DNA of 64,000 nucleotides from Pseudomonadota bacterium (lineage in GTDB: Bacteria > Pseudomonadota > Gammaproteobacteria > Burkholderiales > Burkholderiaceae), in the NCBI GenBank assembly GCA_021783435.1, contig JAJXUC010000001.1:1-64000 (forward strand), written 5' to 3'. The position numbers were made by a program, and so were the translations under genes. Below the pieces are notes generated by a model that was not told where the DNA came from, ran no database searches, and worked only from the letters and a program-made list of their open reading frames with translations. Below, piece after piece: positions 27,315-36,570 of this stretch (its first letter is position 1; every line of letters begins with the position of its first letter).

Positions 27315-29225
27315 TCAGCGCCCGCGCAGGAACAGGGCGTCGAGCTCGTCCAGGCTCACCTGACGCCAGGTCGGGCGTCCATGGTTGCACTGGTCGGAGC
27401 GCTCGGTGGCCTCCATCTCGCGCAACAGCGCGTTCATTTCGCCCAGGGTGAGCTGCCGATTGGCGCGCACTGCGCCGTGGCAGGCGATGGTGGAGAGCAG
27501 GGCGTTGCGGCGTTGCTCCAGAGTCTGGCTGGTGCCGAATTCCGCCAGCTCGGCCAGCACCGCTCGTGCCAGCCGCACCGGGTCGGCCCGTCCCAGCAGC
27601 CCGGGCAGACTGCGCACCGCGAGGCTGGCGGGGCCGCTCGCGGCGAGATCGAAGCCCAGGGCCTGGAGGGTTTCGGCATGGTCTTGCACCGCGCCCAATT
27701 CCTGCGGGCTGGCGGCGAAGCCGGCCGGAATGAGCAAGGGCTGCGTGGGCAGGCTGTGTCGATCCCATGCGGCCTTGAGGCGCTCGTACACCACGCGCTC
27801 GTGCGCCGCGTGCATGTCGACGATCACCAGCCCCTGGTCGTTTTGCGCCAGGATATAGATGCCATGCAATTGGGCAATGGCCTGGCCGAGAGGCTGGCCG
27901 CGCATCTCGGCGTCGGCGGCGGCAGTGTCGGCGATGGCATCCGCACGCGGGCTCGGCCAGGGATTGGGGATGGCGCTATCCGCCACATGCCCGGCCTGGC
28001 TCGGCCCCAGCGGCGCGTAGGCCTGCAGCATGGAAGCCAGGGGCAGGGCGCCTTGGCGCAGCATGCCGGGCTGGCCAAACGCAAACGGCGAGTTCGGCCG
28101 CGAAGCGAATGGCGCAGGCAGGCCGCTGGCTGCATGGTCGCCGGTGGCTGCATCCATCCGCCCCGACAGGGCAGGCGCCAGCGCCTGCTGCACGGCGTGC
28201 AACACCGCCTGATGCACGGCCTGCGATTCGCGGAACCGCACCTCGCTCTTGGCCGGATGCACGTTGACATCCACGCGCTCGGGCGGCAACTCGATCAGCA
28301 AGGCGTATTGCGGTTGCAGCGCGCCGTGCAGCACATCGGCATAGGCGGCACGCACGCCATGGGCCAACACCCGGTCGCGCACCCAGCGGCGGTTGACGAA
28401 GAGCTGCTGCAGTTCGGCCCGCGCCCGCGCGGCGGTGGGCCGGCAAACGAGGCCACGCACCGCCAGCGGGCCAATCTGCGCCTGCACCGGCAGGGCGTGT
28501 TCGGCGAAGGTCTTGCCCAGCACATCAGCCAGGCGCTGCAAGCCGGCAGGGCTGTTGTCGGCGCCGTATTGCAGGCTGGCGCGACCGTCCTGCCACAGAC
28601 TGAAGGCGACATGGGGATGGGCCATCGCCGCGCGCTTGAACACCTCCACGCACCAGCCGGTTTCGGTCGGTGGCGATTTGAGAAAACGCCTGCGCGCGGG
28701 AATGTCGTGGAACAGGCGCTTGACCGTGACCACCGTGCCTTGGCCTGCTGCAGCCGGCGTCAGTGTGCCGAGACGGCCGGCCGCAGCGCTGATGCTCGTA
28801 CCGGGCTGGCCAGCGCGGCGGCTGACGATGTCCACCTCGGCCACGGCAGCCAGGGCGGCCAGGGCCTCACCGCGAAACCCGAGGCTCTGAGCGCGTTCCA
28901 GATCATCCAGTGTGGCGATTTTGCTGGTGGCATGCCGCGTCAGCGCCAGCCCGAGTTCATCGGACGCAATGCCGCAGCCATCGTCCTCCACGCTCAGCAG
29001 ATCGAGTCCGCCTTGTGCCAGCCGCACGATGATGCGGCTGCTGCCTGCGTCCAGCGCGTTGTCCAGCAGTTCGCGCAGCGCGGAGGCCGGACGCTCGACC
29101 ACTTCGCCCGCTGCAATCTGGGAAATCAGGGTCTCGGGCAAAGGGCGGATGGAGGCCCATTCACGCGCGTCGCGCGCGACCGAATCTGCATGCAGCTGGG
29201 GTGATTCGACCGGGGTAACCATCAT
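27315..29225 (-). CDS. mutL: DNA mismatch repair protein MutL
   Basis: A 636-residue mismatch-repair protein that links MutS to strand cutting and UvrD. The GHKL ATPase has ELLDNALDAGSSRIIV, DDGCGI, TRHATSKI and SLGFRGEAL. The C-terminal domain contains DMHAAHERVVYE near residue 470, which fits the DxHA-x2-E-x4-E metal-site motif of MutL proteins that cut DNA themselves, as in Neisseria. No mutH is seen in the window. An in-frame ATG three bases later (29222) may be the true start. The middle of the protein (about 340-430) is a low-complexity linker. Confidence 0.96.
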   Translation of the reverse strand: MMVTPVESPQLHADSVARDAREWASIRPLPETLISQIAAGEVVERPASALRELLDNALDAGSSRIIVRLAQGGLDLLSVEDDGCGIASDELGLALTRHATSKIATLDDLERAQSLGFRGEALAALAAVAEVDIVSRRAGQPGTSISAAAGRLGTLTPAAAGQGTVVTVKRLFHDIPARRRFLKSPPTETGWCVEVFKRAAMAHPHVAFSLWQDGRASLQYGADNSPAGLQRLADVLGKTFAEHALPVQAQIGPLAVRGLVCRPTAARARAELQQLFVNRRWVRDRVLAHGVRAAYADVLHGALQPQYALLIELPPERVDVNVHPAKSEVRFRESQAVHQAVLHAVQQALAPALSGRMDAATGDHAASGLPAPFASRPNSPFAFGQPGMLRQGALPLASMLQAYAPLGPSQAGHVADSAIPNPWPSPRADAIADTAAADAEMRGQPLGQAIAQLHGIYILAQNDQGLVIVDMHAAHERVVYERLKAAWDRHSLPTQPLLIPAGFAASPQELGAVQDHAETLQALGFDLAASGPASLAVRSLPGLLGRADPVRLARAVLAELAEFGTSQTLEQRRNALLSTIACHGAVRANRQLTLGEMNALLREMEATERSDQCNHGRPTWRQVSLDELDALFLRGR

Positions 29226-29348
29226 CGGATCAGTATACTCAGCCGGCTTTTTTCGAGCCGCTGCCCGCAGCGTCAGCGGCTCGGTTTCGGCTCAGTCAGG
29301 GCCCGCACAATGCGGCATTTCAGGCATTTCACTTTTGGCCCGCACTCC

Positions 29349-29990
29349 ATGGACCCCTCCAGCATCGTCAACATCATCCTGCACTTCGACGTGCAACTCG
29401 CCCAGTTCATCCAGGCCTATGGACCCTGGGTTTACGGCGTCCTGTTTGCCATCGTGTTCGTTGAAACCGGGCTGGTGGTCATGCCGTTTTTGCCGGGCGA
29501 TTCGCTGTTGTTCATTGTCGGTGCGTTTTCGGCGGCCGGGACGCTGAACGGCCCGCTGGCCTTCGGACTGCTGTGGGCGGCAGCGGTGCTCGGCAATATT
29601 TCCAATTACTTCATCGGCCGTGCCATCGGCCACCGCGTGTTCACCTGGAAAGACAGCCGCTGGTTCAACCGCAAGGCCTTTGACCGTGCCCACGCGTTTT
29701 ACGAGCGCTATGGCGGCATCACCATCGTCGTTACCCGCTTCATCCCGTTTTTGCGCACCTTCGCGCCCTTCGTCGCTGGCGTGGCCGAGATGTCCTACGC
29801 CAAATTCCTGATCTACAACATTGGCGGCGGCGGTCTGTGGGTGGGTTCACTGATGGCGGCTGGCCATCTGTTCGGCAACATCCCGTGGATCAAGCACAAC
29901 CTGGGTTTGCTCACGCTTGGCATCATCGTGTTGTCGCTACTGCCGGTGGGCTTCGGCTGGTGGAAGACGCGGCGGGCCAGCGTCGCCTGA
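29349..29990 (+). CDS. DedA/VTT-family membrane protein
   Basis: A 213-residue inner-membrane protein of the DedA (SNARE-associated, VTT) family. Typical signatures are FVETGLVVMPFLPGDSLLF, GNISNYFIGRAIG and the conserved VVTRFIPFLRTFAPFVAGVAEMSYAKF, with the acidic and arginine residues needed for function in E. coli YqjA/YghB. DedA proteins support membrane potential and act in lipid-carrier flipping. ATG 29349 (MDPSS) is chosen; a longer in-frame version from 29310 has no ribosome site. It diverges from mutL. Confidence 0.92.
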   Translation: MDPSSIVNIILHFDVQLAQFIQAYGPWVYGVLFAIVFVETGLVVMPFLPGDSLLFIVGAFSAAGTLNGPLAFGLLWAAAVLGNISNYFIGRAIGHRVFTWKDSRWFNRKAFDRAHAFYERYGGITIVVTRFIPFLRTFAPFVAGVAEMSYAKFLIYNIGGGGLWVGSLMAAGHLFGNIPWIKHNLGLLTLGIIVLSLLPVGFGWWKTRRASVA

Positions 29991-30009
29991 GGCCGCGCCA
30001 GTCCTGGCC

Positions 30010-32109
30010 TCAGACCACGACGGCGGCTTGTCCCCGCGTGCGCCAGCCATGCACCAGCAGCAAGAGTGCCGCAGCGCCGAAGCCGAGTTCATCCGTCAAC
30101 GGAACAGCCGATACCAGCAGCGCTGCGGCGGCAAACGCCGCCAGCCGCTCCGGCAAGTTGAGGGTGGCACGCAGATAACCCACCGCCACGCCGCCCCACA
30201 GCACGATGGCCAGCACAGCCTTGCCGAGCACGTAGAGCACGCCGGCCCAGGTCCAGGCACCCTGCAGCATGAGTTGCGGGTCGTACACTGCCATGTAGGG
30301 CACGACGAAACCAGCCAGTGCGATCTGCGTCGCCTTGAAACCGATGCGCATCGGCGAGGCTTTGGCGATAGACGCGGCGGCAAACGCGGCGAGGGCCACG
30401 GGCGGCGTCAGATCGGCCATGATGCCGAAATAAAACACGAACATATGGCTGACGATCAGCGGCACGCCGAGCTTGAGCAAAGCTGGCGCTGCGATGGAAC
30501 TGGTGATGATGTAATTGGGAATCGTGGGAATGCCCATGCCCAGCACCAGGCACACCAGCATGGTCAGCACCAGTGAGGCCAGCAGGCTGTGCGAGCCGAT
30601 CGCCACGATGAAACCGGCAAAGCTGGTTGCCGCGCCCGTGAGGGTGAGCACGCCGATGATGACGCCGACGATGGCGCAGGCAATGCCCACCGGCAAGGCT
30701 TGGCGGGCGCCGTCGATCAGGCTGTTGCGCAAGGTGCGCAGGGTGTTGTGCCCGCCTTTCACCGTCAGATTGATGGCCACCAGCAGGGCGATCACGCTCA
30801 ACACCGGGACGATGCCGAACTTGAGGAAGGCTGCAGCTCCCAGGCCGCAGCCGAACCAGAACACCGTGCGGAATGCCGTGTGCGAAATGCGCGCCGCAAT
30901 GGCCGCGCCCAGCAGCAAGATGGCGGTGAGCGATAGGCCCATCATGCCGGCGAACATGGGTGTGAAACCGTGAAACAACATCCAGACCAGCGCTGCCAGC
31001 GGCAGCGCGAGATGCCAGTTGTCCTTCAGCGCCATCCACGGGTTGGGGCATTCGTCGGCCGACAGGCCCATGAGTTTTTTCCGCCCGGCCTCCAGGTGCA
31101 CCATCCAGAACGCAGTGAAGTAATACAGCATGGCGGGAATCACCGCAGCCTTGACGATGTCGGCATACGGAACGTTCAGCGTCTCGGCCATGATGAAGGC
31201 CACCGCGCCCATGACCGGAGGCATGATCTGCCCGCCCATGCTGGCCGTGGCTTCCACCGCGCCGGCGAACACCGGGGTGTAACCGAAGCGCTTCATCAGC
31301 GGGATGGTGAACTGGCCGACGGTGAGCACGTTGGCCACGCCCGAGCCGGAGATGGTGCCCATCAGCCCGGATGAAATCACGGCCACCTTGGCCGGGCCGC
31401 CGCGGGCGCGGCCCACCAGGCCCAGCGCCAGGGCGTTGAACAGGCGGATCATGCCGGCATGTTCCAGGAACGCGCCGAACAAAATGAACAGGAAGATGTA
31501 GGTGGCAGAAACCAGGGTCGGAATGCCGTAGATGCCCTCGGTGCCAAGATAGAGCTGGCCGATGATCTGGTCGAGCCCGAAGCCGCGATGGCTGATCACA
31601 TCCGGCAGGTATTGGCCGAACAGGCCGTAGAGCAAAAACAGGCCGCAGACCAGCGGCAGCGCCAGGCCCAGACTGCGCCGCGCGGCTTCGAACAGCAGCG
31701 CCACGGTGGCTGCGCCCACCAGCAGGTCCAGCGTGGTCGGGTCGCCCGAGCGCTGAATGAGTTCGGCCTCGAAGGCCCAGTGGTACAAGCCGAGGGTGAA
31801 GGCCAGAGCTCCGAGTGCCCAATCGAGCACAGGAATTCGCTGCATCCATCCCTTGTGCTTCCAGGCCGGTACCACCCAGAAGATCATCAGCAGCAAAAAG
31901 CCCACGTGCAACGAGCGCATGACCAGGCTGGAGAGTGGCGAGAACGCCGCCACCACGAGTTGGTACGACGAGAAGGCGAGGGCGGCGGTCATCACCACAC
32001 GCTGCGCCAGCCCCTGCAGCTTGCGCTGGTGTCCGGTGTCGGAAGACTCGGGTGCAGCCTGGCGGTCGTTCCCGGGATGTGAGTCGGCGTCTGTCTGAGG
32101 ATGGTGCAT
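30010..32109 (-). CDS. TRAP transporter fused permease (TAXI type)
   Basis: A 699-residue inner-membrane protein joining the small four-helix and large twelve-helix TRAP permease parts. Conserved segments include MGTISGSGVANVLTVGQFTIPLMKRFGY, GGQIMPPVMGAVAFIMAE and LGMGIPTIPNYI. TRAP systems use a sodium or proton gradient instead of ATP, and fused 4TM/12TM permeases pair with TAXI-class receptors, exactly what is encoded 13 bases upstream. Substrates of TAXI systems are mostly dicarboxylates or glutamate-like acids, not predictable here. ATG 32109 is preferred to the GTG before it. Confidence 0.93.
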   Translation of the reverse strand: MHHPQTDADSHPGNDRQAAPESSDTGHQRKLQGLAQRVVMTAALAFSSYQLVVAAFSPLSSLVMRSLHVGFLLLMIFWVVPAWKHKGWMQRIPVLDWALGALAFTLGLYHWAFEAELIQRSGDPTTLDLLVGAATVALLFEAARRSLGLALPLVCGLFLLYGLFGQYLPDVISHRGFGLDQIIGQLYLGTEGIYGIPTLVSATYIFLFILFGAFLEHAGMIRLFNALALGLVGRARGGPAKVAVISSGLMGTISGSGVANVLTVGQFTIPLMKRFGYTPVFAGAVEATASMGGQIMPPVMGAVAFIMAETLNVPYADIVKAAVIPAMLYYFTAFWMVHLEAGRKKLMGLSADECPNPWMALKDNWHLALPLAALVWMLFHGFTPMFAGMMGLSLTAILLLGAAIAARISHTAFRTVFWFGCGLGAAAFLKFGIVPVLSVIALLVAINLTVKGGHNTLRTLRNSLIDGARQALPVGIACAIVGVIIGVLTLTGAATSFAGFIVAIGSHSLLASLVLTMLVCLVLGMGIPTIPNYIITSSIAAPALLKLGVPLIVSHMFVFYFGIMADLTPPVALAAFAAASIAKASPMRIGFKATQIALAGFVVPYMAVYDPQLMLQGAWTWAGVLYVLGKAVLAIVLWGGVAVGYLRATLNLPERLAAFAAAALLVSAVPLTDELGFGAAALLLLVHGWRTRGQAAVVV

Positions 32110-32122
32110 CACGCAGCGCGCC

Positions 32123-33094
32123 TTACTTCAACACACCGGCTTCGCGGTAATACCGTTCCGCACCGGGATGCAGCGGCACTGGCGAGCCCTTGGCTGCGAT
32201 TTGAAGGCTGATGGCCTTGGCGGCTGCGTGGGCCGCGACCAGCTCCGGCAAGTGGGTGAACATGGCCTTGGTCATTTGATAGACCGTCTCGTCGCTCAGA
32301 CCCTCGCGTGTCACCAGGAAGTTGCGGATGGCGGCAGTGGGCACTTCGGTGGTCTGGCCCTCGTACGTGTTGGCGGGAATCATGCCTGGCTGATAGGCGG
32401 AATCGCCCACCTTGGCCACGACCTCCGCCGGGATGGCGACGACGACGATCTTTTGCGTCGCCGCCAGATCACGCAGCGACGACACCCCCAAACCCGCGGA
32501 TTGCAATGTGACGTCGAGTTGGCGGTTTTTCATCAATTCGACCGACTCGCCGAAGGGGAGATATTCCACCTTGGCGAAATCCGCATAGCTCAGTCCAGCC
32601 GCCTTGAGTATGGCGCGTGCGTTGAGCTCGGTGCCGCTTTTCGGCGCCCCCACCGCAATGCGCTTGCCCTTGAGGTCCGCCAGGGTCTTGATGCCCGAAT
32701 CCGCGCTGGCCACGATCTGCACGTAGTTGGGATAGATGGCGGCCATGGTGCGCAATTTTTTCAAGGGCGCCTTGAAGCCGGCTTCGGTGTCTCCCCTCCA
32801 GGCGTCCGACAGCGAGTCGCCAAGCGAAAACCCAACTTCGGCGCGACCAGCCTCGATCAGATTCAGGTTTTCGACCGAGCCCTTGGTGGCTTGCACCGTG
32901 GTCTTGGCGCTGGGAATGGCCTTGGCGTCGATTTGCGACAGCGCCACGCCCAGCGGGTAGTACACCCCGCTGGTGCCTCCGGTAGCGATGGTGATGAACT
33001 CGGCCGCGTGACCTGGAATGGCCGATGCGGCGGCCAGTGCAAGACCTGCGATGAACACGGCCGTGGCGCGGCCCCAGGAGGTTGTTTTGAGCAT
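32123..33094 (-). CDS. TAXI-family TRAP substrate-binding protein
   Basis: A 323-residue periplasmic receptor. An N-terminal signal peptide (positively charged start, hydrophobic stretch, cleavage expected after GHA near residue 30) precedes the TAXI domain, which has FITIATGGTSGVYYPLG at its start, ATKGSVENLNLIEAGRAEVGF and LKGKRIAVGAPKSGTELNAR. It catches the solute and hands it to the fused permease, whose gene starts 13 bases downstream. Both sit between amiC and dedA/mutL, interrupting an order of house-keeping genes usual in Burkholderiales, which may indicate an insertion. Confidence 0.93.
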   Translation of the reverse strand: MLKTTSWGRATAVFIAGLALAAASAIPGHAAEFITIATGGTSGVYYPLGVALSQIDAKAIPSAKTTVQATKGSVENLNLIEAGRAEVGFSLGDSLSDAWRGDTEAGFKAPLKKLRTMAAIYPNYVQIVASADSGIKTLADLKGKRIAVGAPKSGTELNARAILKAAGLSYADFAKVEYLPFGESVELMKNRQLDVTLQSAGLGVSSLRDLAATQKIVVVAIPAEVVAKVGDSAYQPGMIPANTYEGQTTEVPTAAIRNFLVTREGLSDETVYQMTKAMFTHLPELVAAHAAAKAISLQIAAKGSPVPLHPGAERYYREAGVLK

Positions 33095-33239
33095 GTTGAG
33101 TCTCCGTTGTTTTCACAAGTTACAAACGGAAACGATGCTACGAGAACCCACTGCGGATGCATCCGGGAAAACACGAGTGCAGAGTGGCCCAATGTCGTCC
33201 CCGCGACGGATCGGGGACACGCCATGCTGAACTCTCTTG

Positions 33240-34691
33240 TCAAACCAGGGTACGGCGCCTCGCGAGTGGCGGGTTGGTGGCGAGATACTCGCGAATGCCC
33301 TCGAAGATCGAGCGGGCGACTTGCTTGCGGTAGGTGGGCGTTTGCAGGCGAGCTTCCTCTTCGGGGTTGCTGATGAAGGCGGTTTCCACCAGCATCGACG
33401 GCACGGTTGGCGACTTGAGCACGACGAAGCTGGCTTGTTGAACTTGGCGTGAATGCAGGTGCACGAGGCTGCCCATCTTCTTCAAGGTCGGGCCGGCCAT
33501 CTTCATGCTGGCATTGATCTGGGCCGTGGTCGACATGTCGAGCAGAACCTTGGCCACTTGATAGTCGCGCGAGTTGATGTCGATGCCGCCGATGGCATCG
33601 GAGGCGTTCTCGCGCTGCGCCATCATGCGCGCCTCGACGCTGGATGCGCCGCCATCCGACAGGCAATAGACCGAGGCGCCACGCGCCTCCGGGGTGAACC
33701 AGCCATCGGCGTGAATGGAGGTGAACAGGTCGGCGTTGGCGCGCTGCGCTTTCTCCACCCGCATCCACAGCGGCACGAAAAAGTCGCTGTCGCGGGTCAT
33801 CATCACCCGCATATTGGGTGTGTTCATGGCCAGGTCGCGCAAGTGGCGGCCGATGAGCAGCACCACGTCTTTTTCATGCACGCCGGACGGCCCGGTGGCG
33901 CCAGGATCCTCGCCGCCATGGCCGGGATCGATCGCCAGCAGCACACTGCGCTCGGGGCGCCGGTCGCGCCGCATCGGCTGCGTGGAGGTTGGCGCCCGCG
34001 TGCTGTTGTCGGCGACCAGGGCATCCGGTTGGTGAGCGCCGGATTCGTGACGCCTGCCAGAGCCGCTGCGCGCCAGGGTTTCAGACTGGCGTGAAGGGCT
34101 GGTGCCGTCAAGTTCGGCGCGGTGCTGGCTGATCCAGTCGCCCAGACTGTCGGGCTTGGCTTGCGCGACACGGGCGGATGGCGACGTCAGCGCAGCGCCC
34201 GCTGCGTCCGCCGGCGCGGGACTGCCATGCAGCGCAGCCTCGCGGTCCATGAAGGCCAGCAGGCGGTCGCCCTGGGCCGGGTACAGGTCGAACACCATGC
34301 GGTTTTCGTATGCGGCCACCGGTAGCAGGTTGAATACCTGAGGCTTCACCGCCTGTTTCAGGTCGAACACCAAGCGCACCACGTCGGGCGCGTACTGCGC
34401 CACCCGCACGTCCTTGATGAAGGGGTCGTCAGGCTTGATCTTGCCGACCAAATCTTTGAGCTGAGGGCTCAGTTCCAGGCCTTTCACGTCCACCACCAGG
34501 CGAGGCGGTTCGGGCACGAGGAAATGGGTTGCGGTCAGGGGCTGGTCCGATTCCAGTGTCACCCGGGTGTAATCCGCAGCAGGCCAGACGCGTACCGAGA
34601 GGATGGTGGCGCCACGCGCCAACATGGGCGTGGTGAGCAGCAGCGCGAGGGTGGAGGTTTGAAGCAGGAACTGGCGGCGATCGGCACTCAT
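33240..34691 (-). CDS. amiC: Tat-exported N-acetylmuramoyl-L-alanine amidase
   Basis: A 483-residue periplasmic amidase that cuts septal peptidoglycan so daughter cells can separate. The N-terminus MSADRRQFLLQTSTLALLL is a twin-arginine signal. An AMIN localisation domain follows (residues about 30-150), then a variable Ser/Arg-rich linker, then the amidase_3 zinc domain with IDPGHGGEDPGA, HEKDVVL, SIHADG and VETAFISNPEEE, giving the His-Glu-His ligands and catalytic glutamate. ATG 34691 starts the Tat signal directly. It follows tsaE by 48 bases on the same strand. Activation by an EnvC/NlpD-type factor is expected from the family. Confidence 0.94.
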   Translation of the reverse strand: MSADRRQFLLQTSTLALLLTTPMLARGATILSVRVWPAADYTRVTLESDQPLTATHFLVPEPPRLVVDVKGLELSPQLKDLVGKIKPDDPFIKDVRVAQYAPDVVRLVFDLKQAVKPQVFNLLPVAAYENRMVFDLYPAQGDRLLAFMDREAALHGSPAPADAAGAALTSPSARVAQAKPDSLGDWISQHRAELDGTSPSRQSETLARSGSGRRHESGAHQPDALVADNSTRAPTSTQPMRRDRRPERSVLLAIDPGHGGEDPGATGPSGVHEKDVVLLIGRHLRDLAMNTPNMRVMMTRDSDFFVPLWMRVEKAQRANADLFTSIHADGWFTPEARGASVYCLSDGGASSVEARMMAQRENASDAIGGIDINSRDYQVAKVLLDMSTTAQINASMKMAGPTLKKMGSLVHLHSRQVQQASFVVLKSPTVPSMLVETAFISNPEEEARLQTPTYRKQVARSIFEGIREYLATNPPLARRRTLV

Positions 34692-34739
34692 GGCGGGCAC
34701 TCCCTGGCGAGGCACACCAGGACGTGTCCAGGTGCGTGG

Positions 34740-35261
34740 TCAGGCGTCTGCCTGCGCAGACGCCAGTTGTTGAAGCAAGGCAGCCCCCAATGCGCTGCCG
34801 CTCTGCAAGACGATCGCCCGGCCTTCAGCGGCCGCTTGGAACGCAAGATCCACATCAGTCTGGGGAAGCAGGGCCGGCGCGTGCTCGGGCCACTCGACCA
34901 GACAAAGACTTTGACCATCGAGCATCTCGCGCAAGCCGGCATCATCCCATTCATCAGGCGATGAAAACCGATAGAGATCAATATGATAGGCGGACGTCTG
35001 CAGAGTTCCCTTTAATTTTAGGGATTTTCGGTCGATTGCATAGGGCTCGACCAGCGCATAACTGGGACTTTTGATTCGACCTGTGACCTTCAAACCACGC
35101 AAAATGGCACGAACCAGCGTGGTTTTGCCCGCGCCGAGATCACCGCGCAGAGTGATCAGGGCGCCGGGGAGATCATGTTGCAGCAAAGCCCGCGCCAAGG
35201 CGGCCCCCAGCGCCACAGTGGCGGCCTCATCGGCGCAGTGACGGAGCAGTGACATGGACAT
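34740..35261 (-). CDS. tsaE: tRNA threonylcarbamoyladenosine ATPase TsaE
   Basis: The ATPase partner of TsaB and TsaD in making t6A37 on tRNAs that read ANN codons. The P-loop is GDLGAGKTT, followed by KSPSYALVEPY, HIDLYRFSSPDEWDDAGL and CLVEWPEHA. The start is uncertain: ATGs at 35261, 35255 and 35312 are in frame, and none has a clear ribosome site; 35255-35261 fits the alignment of the domain best (about 172 residues). It diverges from queG over a short gap and is followed by amiC, the order usual in Burkholderiales. Confidence 0.93.
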   Translation of the reverse strand: MSMSLLRHCADEAATVALGAALARALLQHDLPGALITLRGDLGAGKTTLVRAILRGLKVTGRIKSPSYALVEPYAIDRKSLKLKGTLQTSAYHIDLYRFSSPDEWDDAGLREMLDGQSLCLVEWPEHAPALLPQTDVDLAFQAAAEGRAIVLQSGSALGAALLQQLASAQADA

Positions 35262-35352
35262 GGGGCCGGCAGGTGAGCGGGACGCAGGGGCGGAGGAGAT
35301 GTGCTCGGGCATTTAGCATCTCGGCATGGACGACCGCAGGGAGCAGGTGGAC

Positions 35353-36570
35353 ATGAATCCAACGCCCGATGAAGCGGCGCTGGCGGCCTTGGCCGCGGAC
35401 ATCCGGACCGAGGCTGGACGACTGGGATTCTCGCAAATCGCCATCAGCGATGTGCATCTCGGCGCCGCCGAGGCCGGGTTGCAGCGTTGGCTGGACGCCG
35501 GCTTCCACGGCGAGATGGGCTATATGGCGCGCCACGGCAGCAAACGTGCGCGCCCCGCCGAACTGGTGCCCGGCACGCTGCGCGTCATCACGGTGCGCAT
35601 GGACTACCTGCCCGCCCGTTCATCTTCCACGTCGGCGACTGAACCGCTCACCGCGTCGCCCCTAGAACCACCCACCGCCGCGGCCGACTGGCGCGACGCC
35701 GAGTGGGCGCGCATTGCCGATCCGCAAGCTGCCGTGGTCTCGGTCTACGCCCGCGGTCGCGACTATCACAAGGTGTTGCGCTCGCGGTTGCAGAAGCTGG
35801 CCGACTTCATCGCCTCGCGCACCGATCCCGGTGTGGTGCGCGTGTTCACCGACTCCGCTCCGGTGCTGGAGGTGGCGCTGGCGGCACGCGGGGGCATGGG
35901 CTGGCGCGGCAAACACACGCTGCTGCTCAACCGCGAGGCCGGGTCGATGTTCTTTCTGGGCGAATTGTTCATCGGCTTGCCGCTGCCGGTGGACGCACCG
36001 CAGCAGGAGCACTGCGGCAGTTGCAGCCGCTGCATCGACATCTGTCCCACCCGCGCCATCGTCGCGCCCTACACACTGGATGCGCGGCGCTGCATTGCCT
36101 ACCTCACCATCGAGCTGGCAGGCTCCATTCCCGAGGATATGCGGCCATTGATGGGCAACCGCGTCTACGGTTGCGACGACTGCCAGCTCGTTTGCCCCTG
36201 GAACAAGTACGCGCAGACCTCGCCGCTGCCTGATTTCGCGCCCCGCCATGCACTCGACAGCTCCGGCCTGCTGCAACTCTGGGCCTGGAGCGAAACGGAT
36301 TTTTTGCAGCGCACCGAAGGCAGTGCCATGCGCCGCATCGGCTTCGAACGGTTCCGCCGCAATCTGGCCGTCGCCCTGGGCAACGCGCGCCGCAGCCTCC
36401 CTGTCGGGCAGGTCTCGCAGCAAGCCATCGAAACCGCGCTGCGCGCTGGTTTGACCGCCGCAACGCCGCTGGTGGCGGAGCACATTCGCTGGGCCCTGAC
36501 CCAAGCTCCCGGAACGACCGGCAGCGATCTTTCAGACTCGCTGCATCAGGCTCAGGAACACGGGCAGTGA
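35353..36570 (+). CDS. queG: Epoxyqueuosine reductase
   Basis: A 405-residue cobalamin- and iron-sulfur-dependent enzyme that makes queuosine at the tRNA wobble position. The C-terminal ferredoxin part has CGSCSRCIDICPTRAI and then CDDCQLVCPWNKYAQ, the ligands of two 4Fe-4S clusters; the N-terminal half holds DYHKVLRSRLQ and GMGWRGKHTLLLN, the cobalamin-binding part. ATG 35353 follows GGGAG; ATG 35326 would add nine residues without a ribosome site. An insertion of about 25 residues rich in Ser/Thr/Pro sits near residue 90. The 3' end overlaps the convergent AEC gene by 39 bases. Confidence 0.95.
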   Translation: MNPTPDEAALAALAADIRTEAGRLGFSQIAISDVHLGAAEAGLQRWLDAGFHGEMGYMARHGSKRARPAELVPGTLRVITVRMDYLPARSSSTSATEPLTASPLEPPTAAADWRDAEWARIADPQAAVVSVYARGRDYHKVLRSRLQKLADFIASRTDPGVVRVFTDSAPVLEVALAARGGMGWRGKHTLLLNREAGSMFFLGELFIGLPLPVDAPQQEHCGSCSRCIDICPTRAIVAPYTLDARRCIAYLTIELAGSIPEDMRPLMGNRVYGCDDCQLVCPWNKYAQTSPLPDFAPRHALDSSGLLQLWAWSETDFLQRTEGSAMRRIGFERFRRNLAVALGNARRSLPVGQVSQQAIETALRAGLTAATPLVAEHIRWALTQAPGTTGSDLSDSLHQAQEHGQ

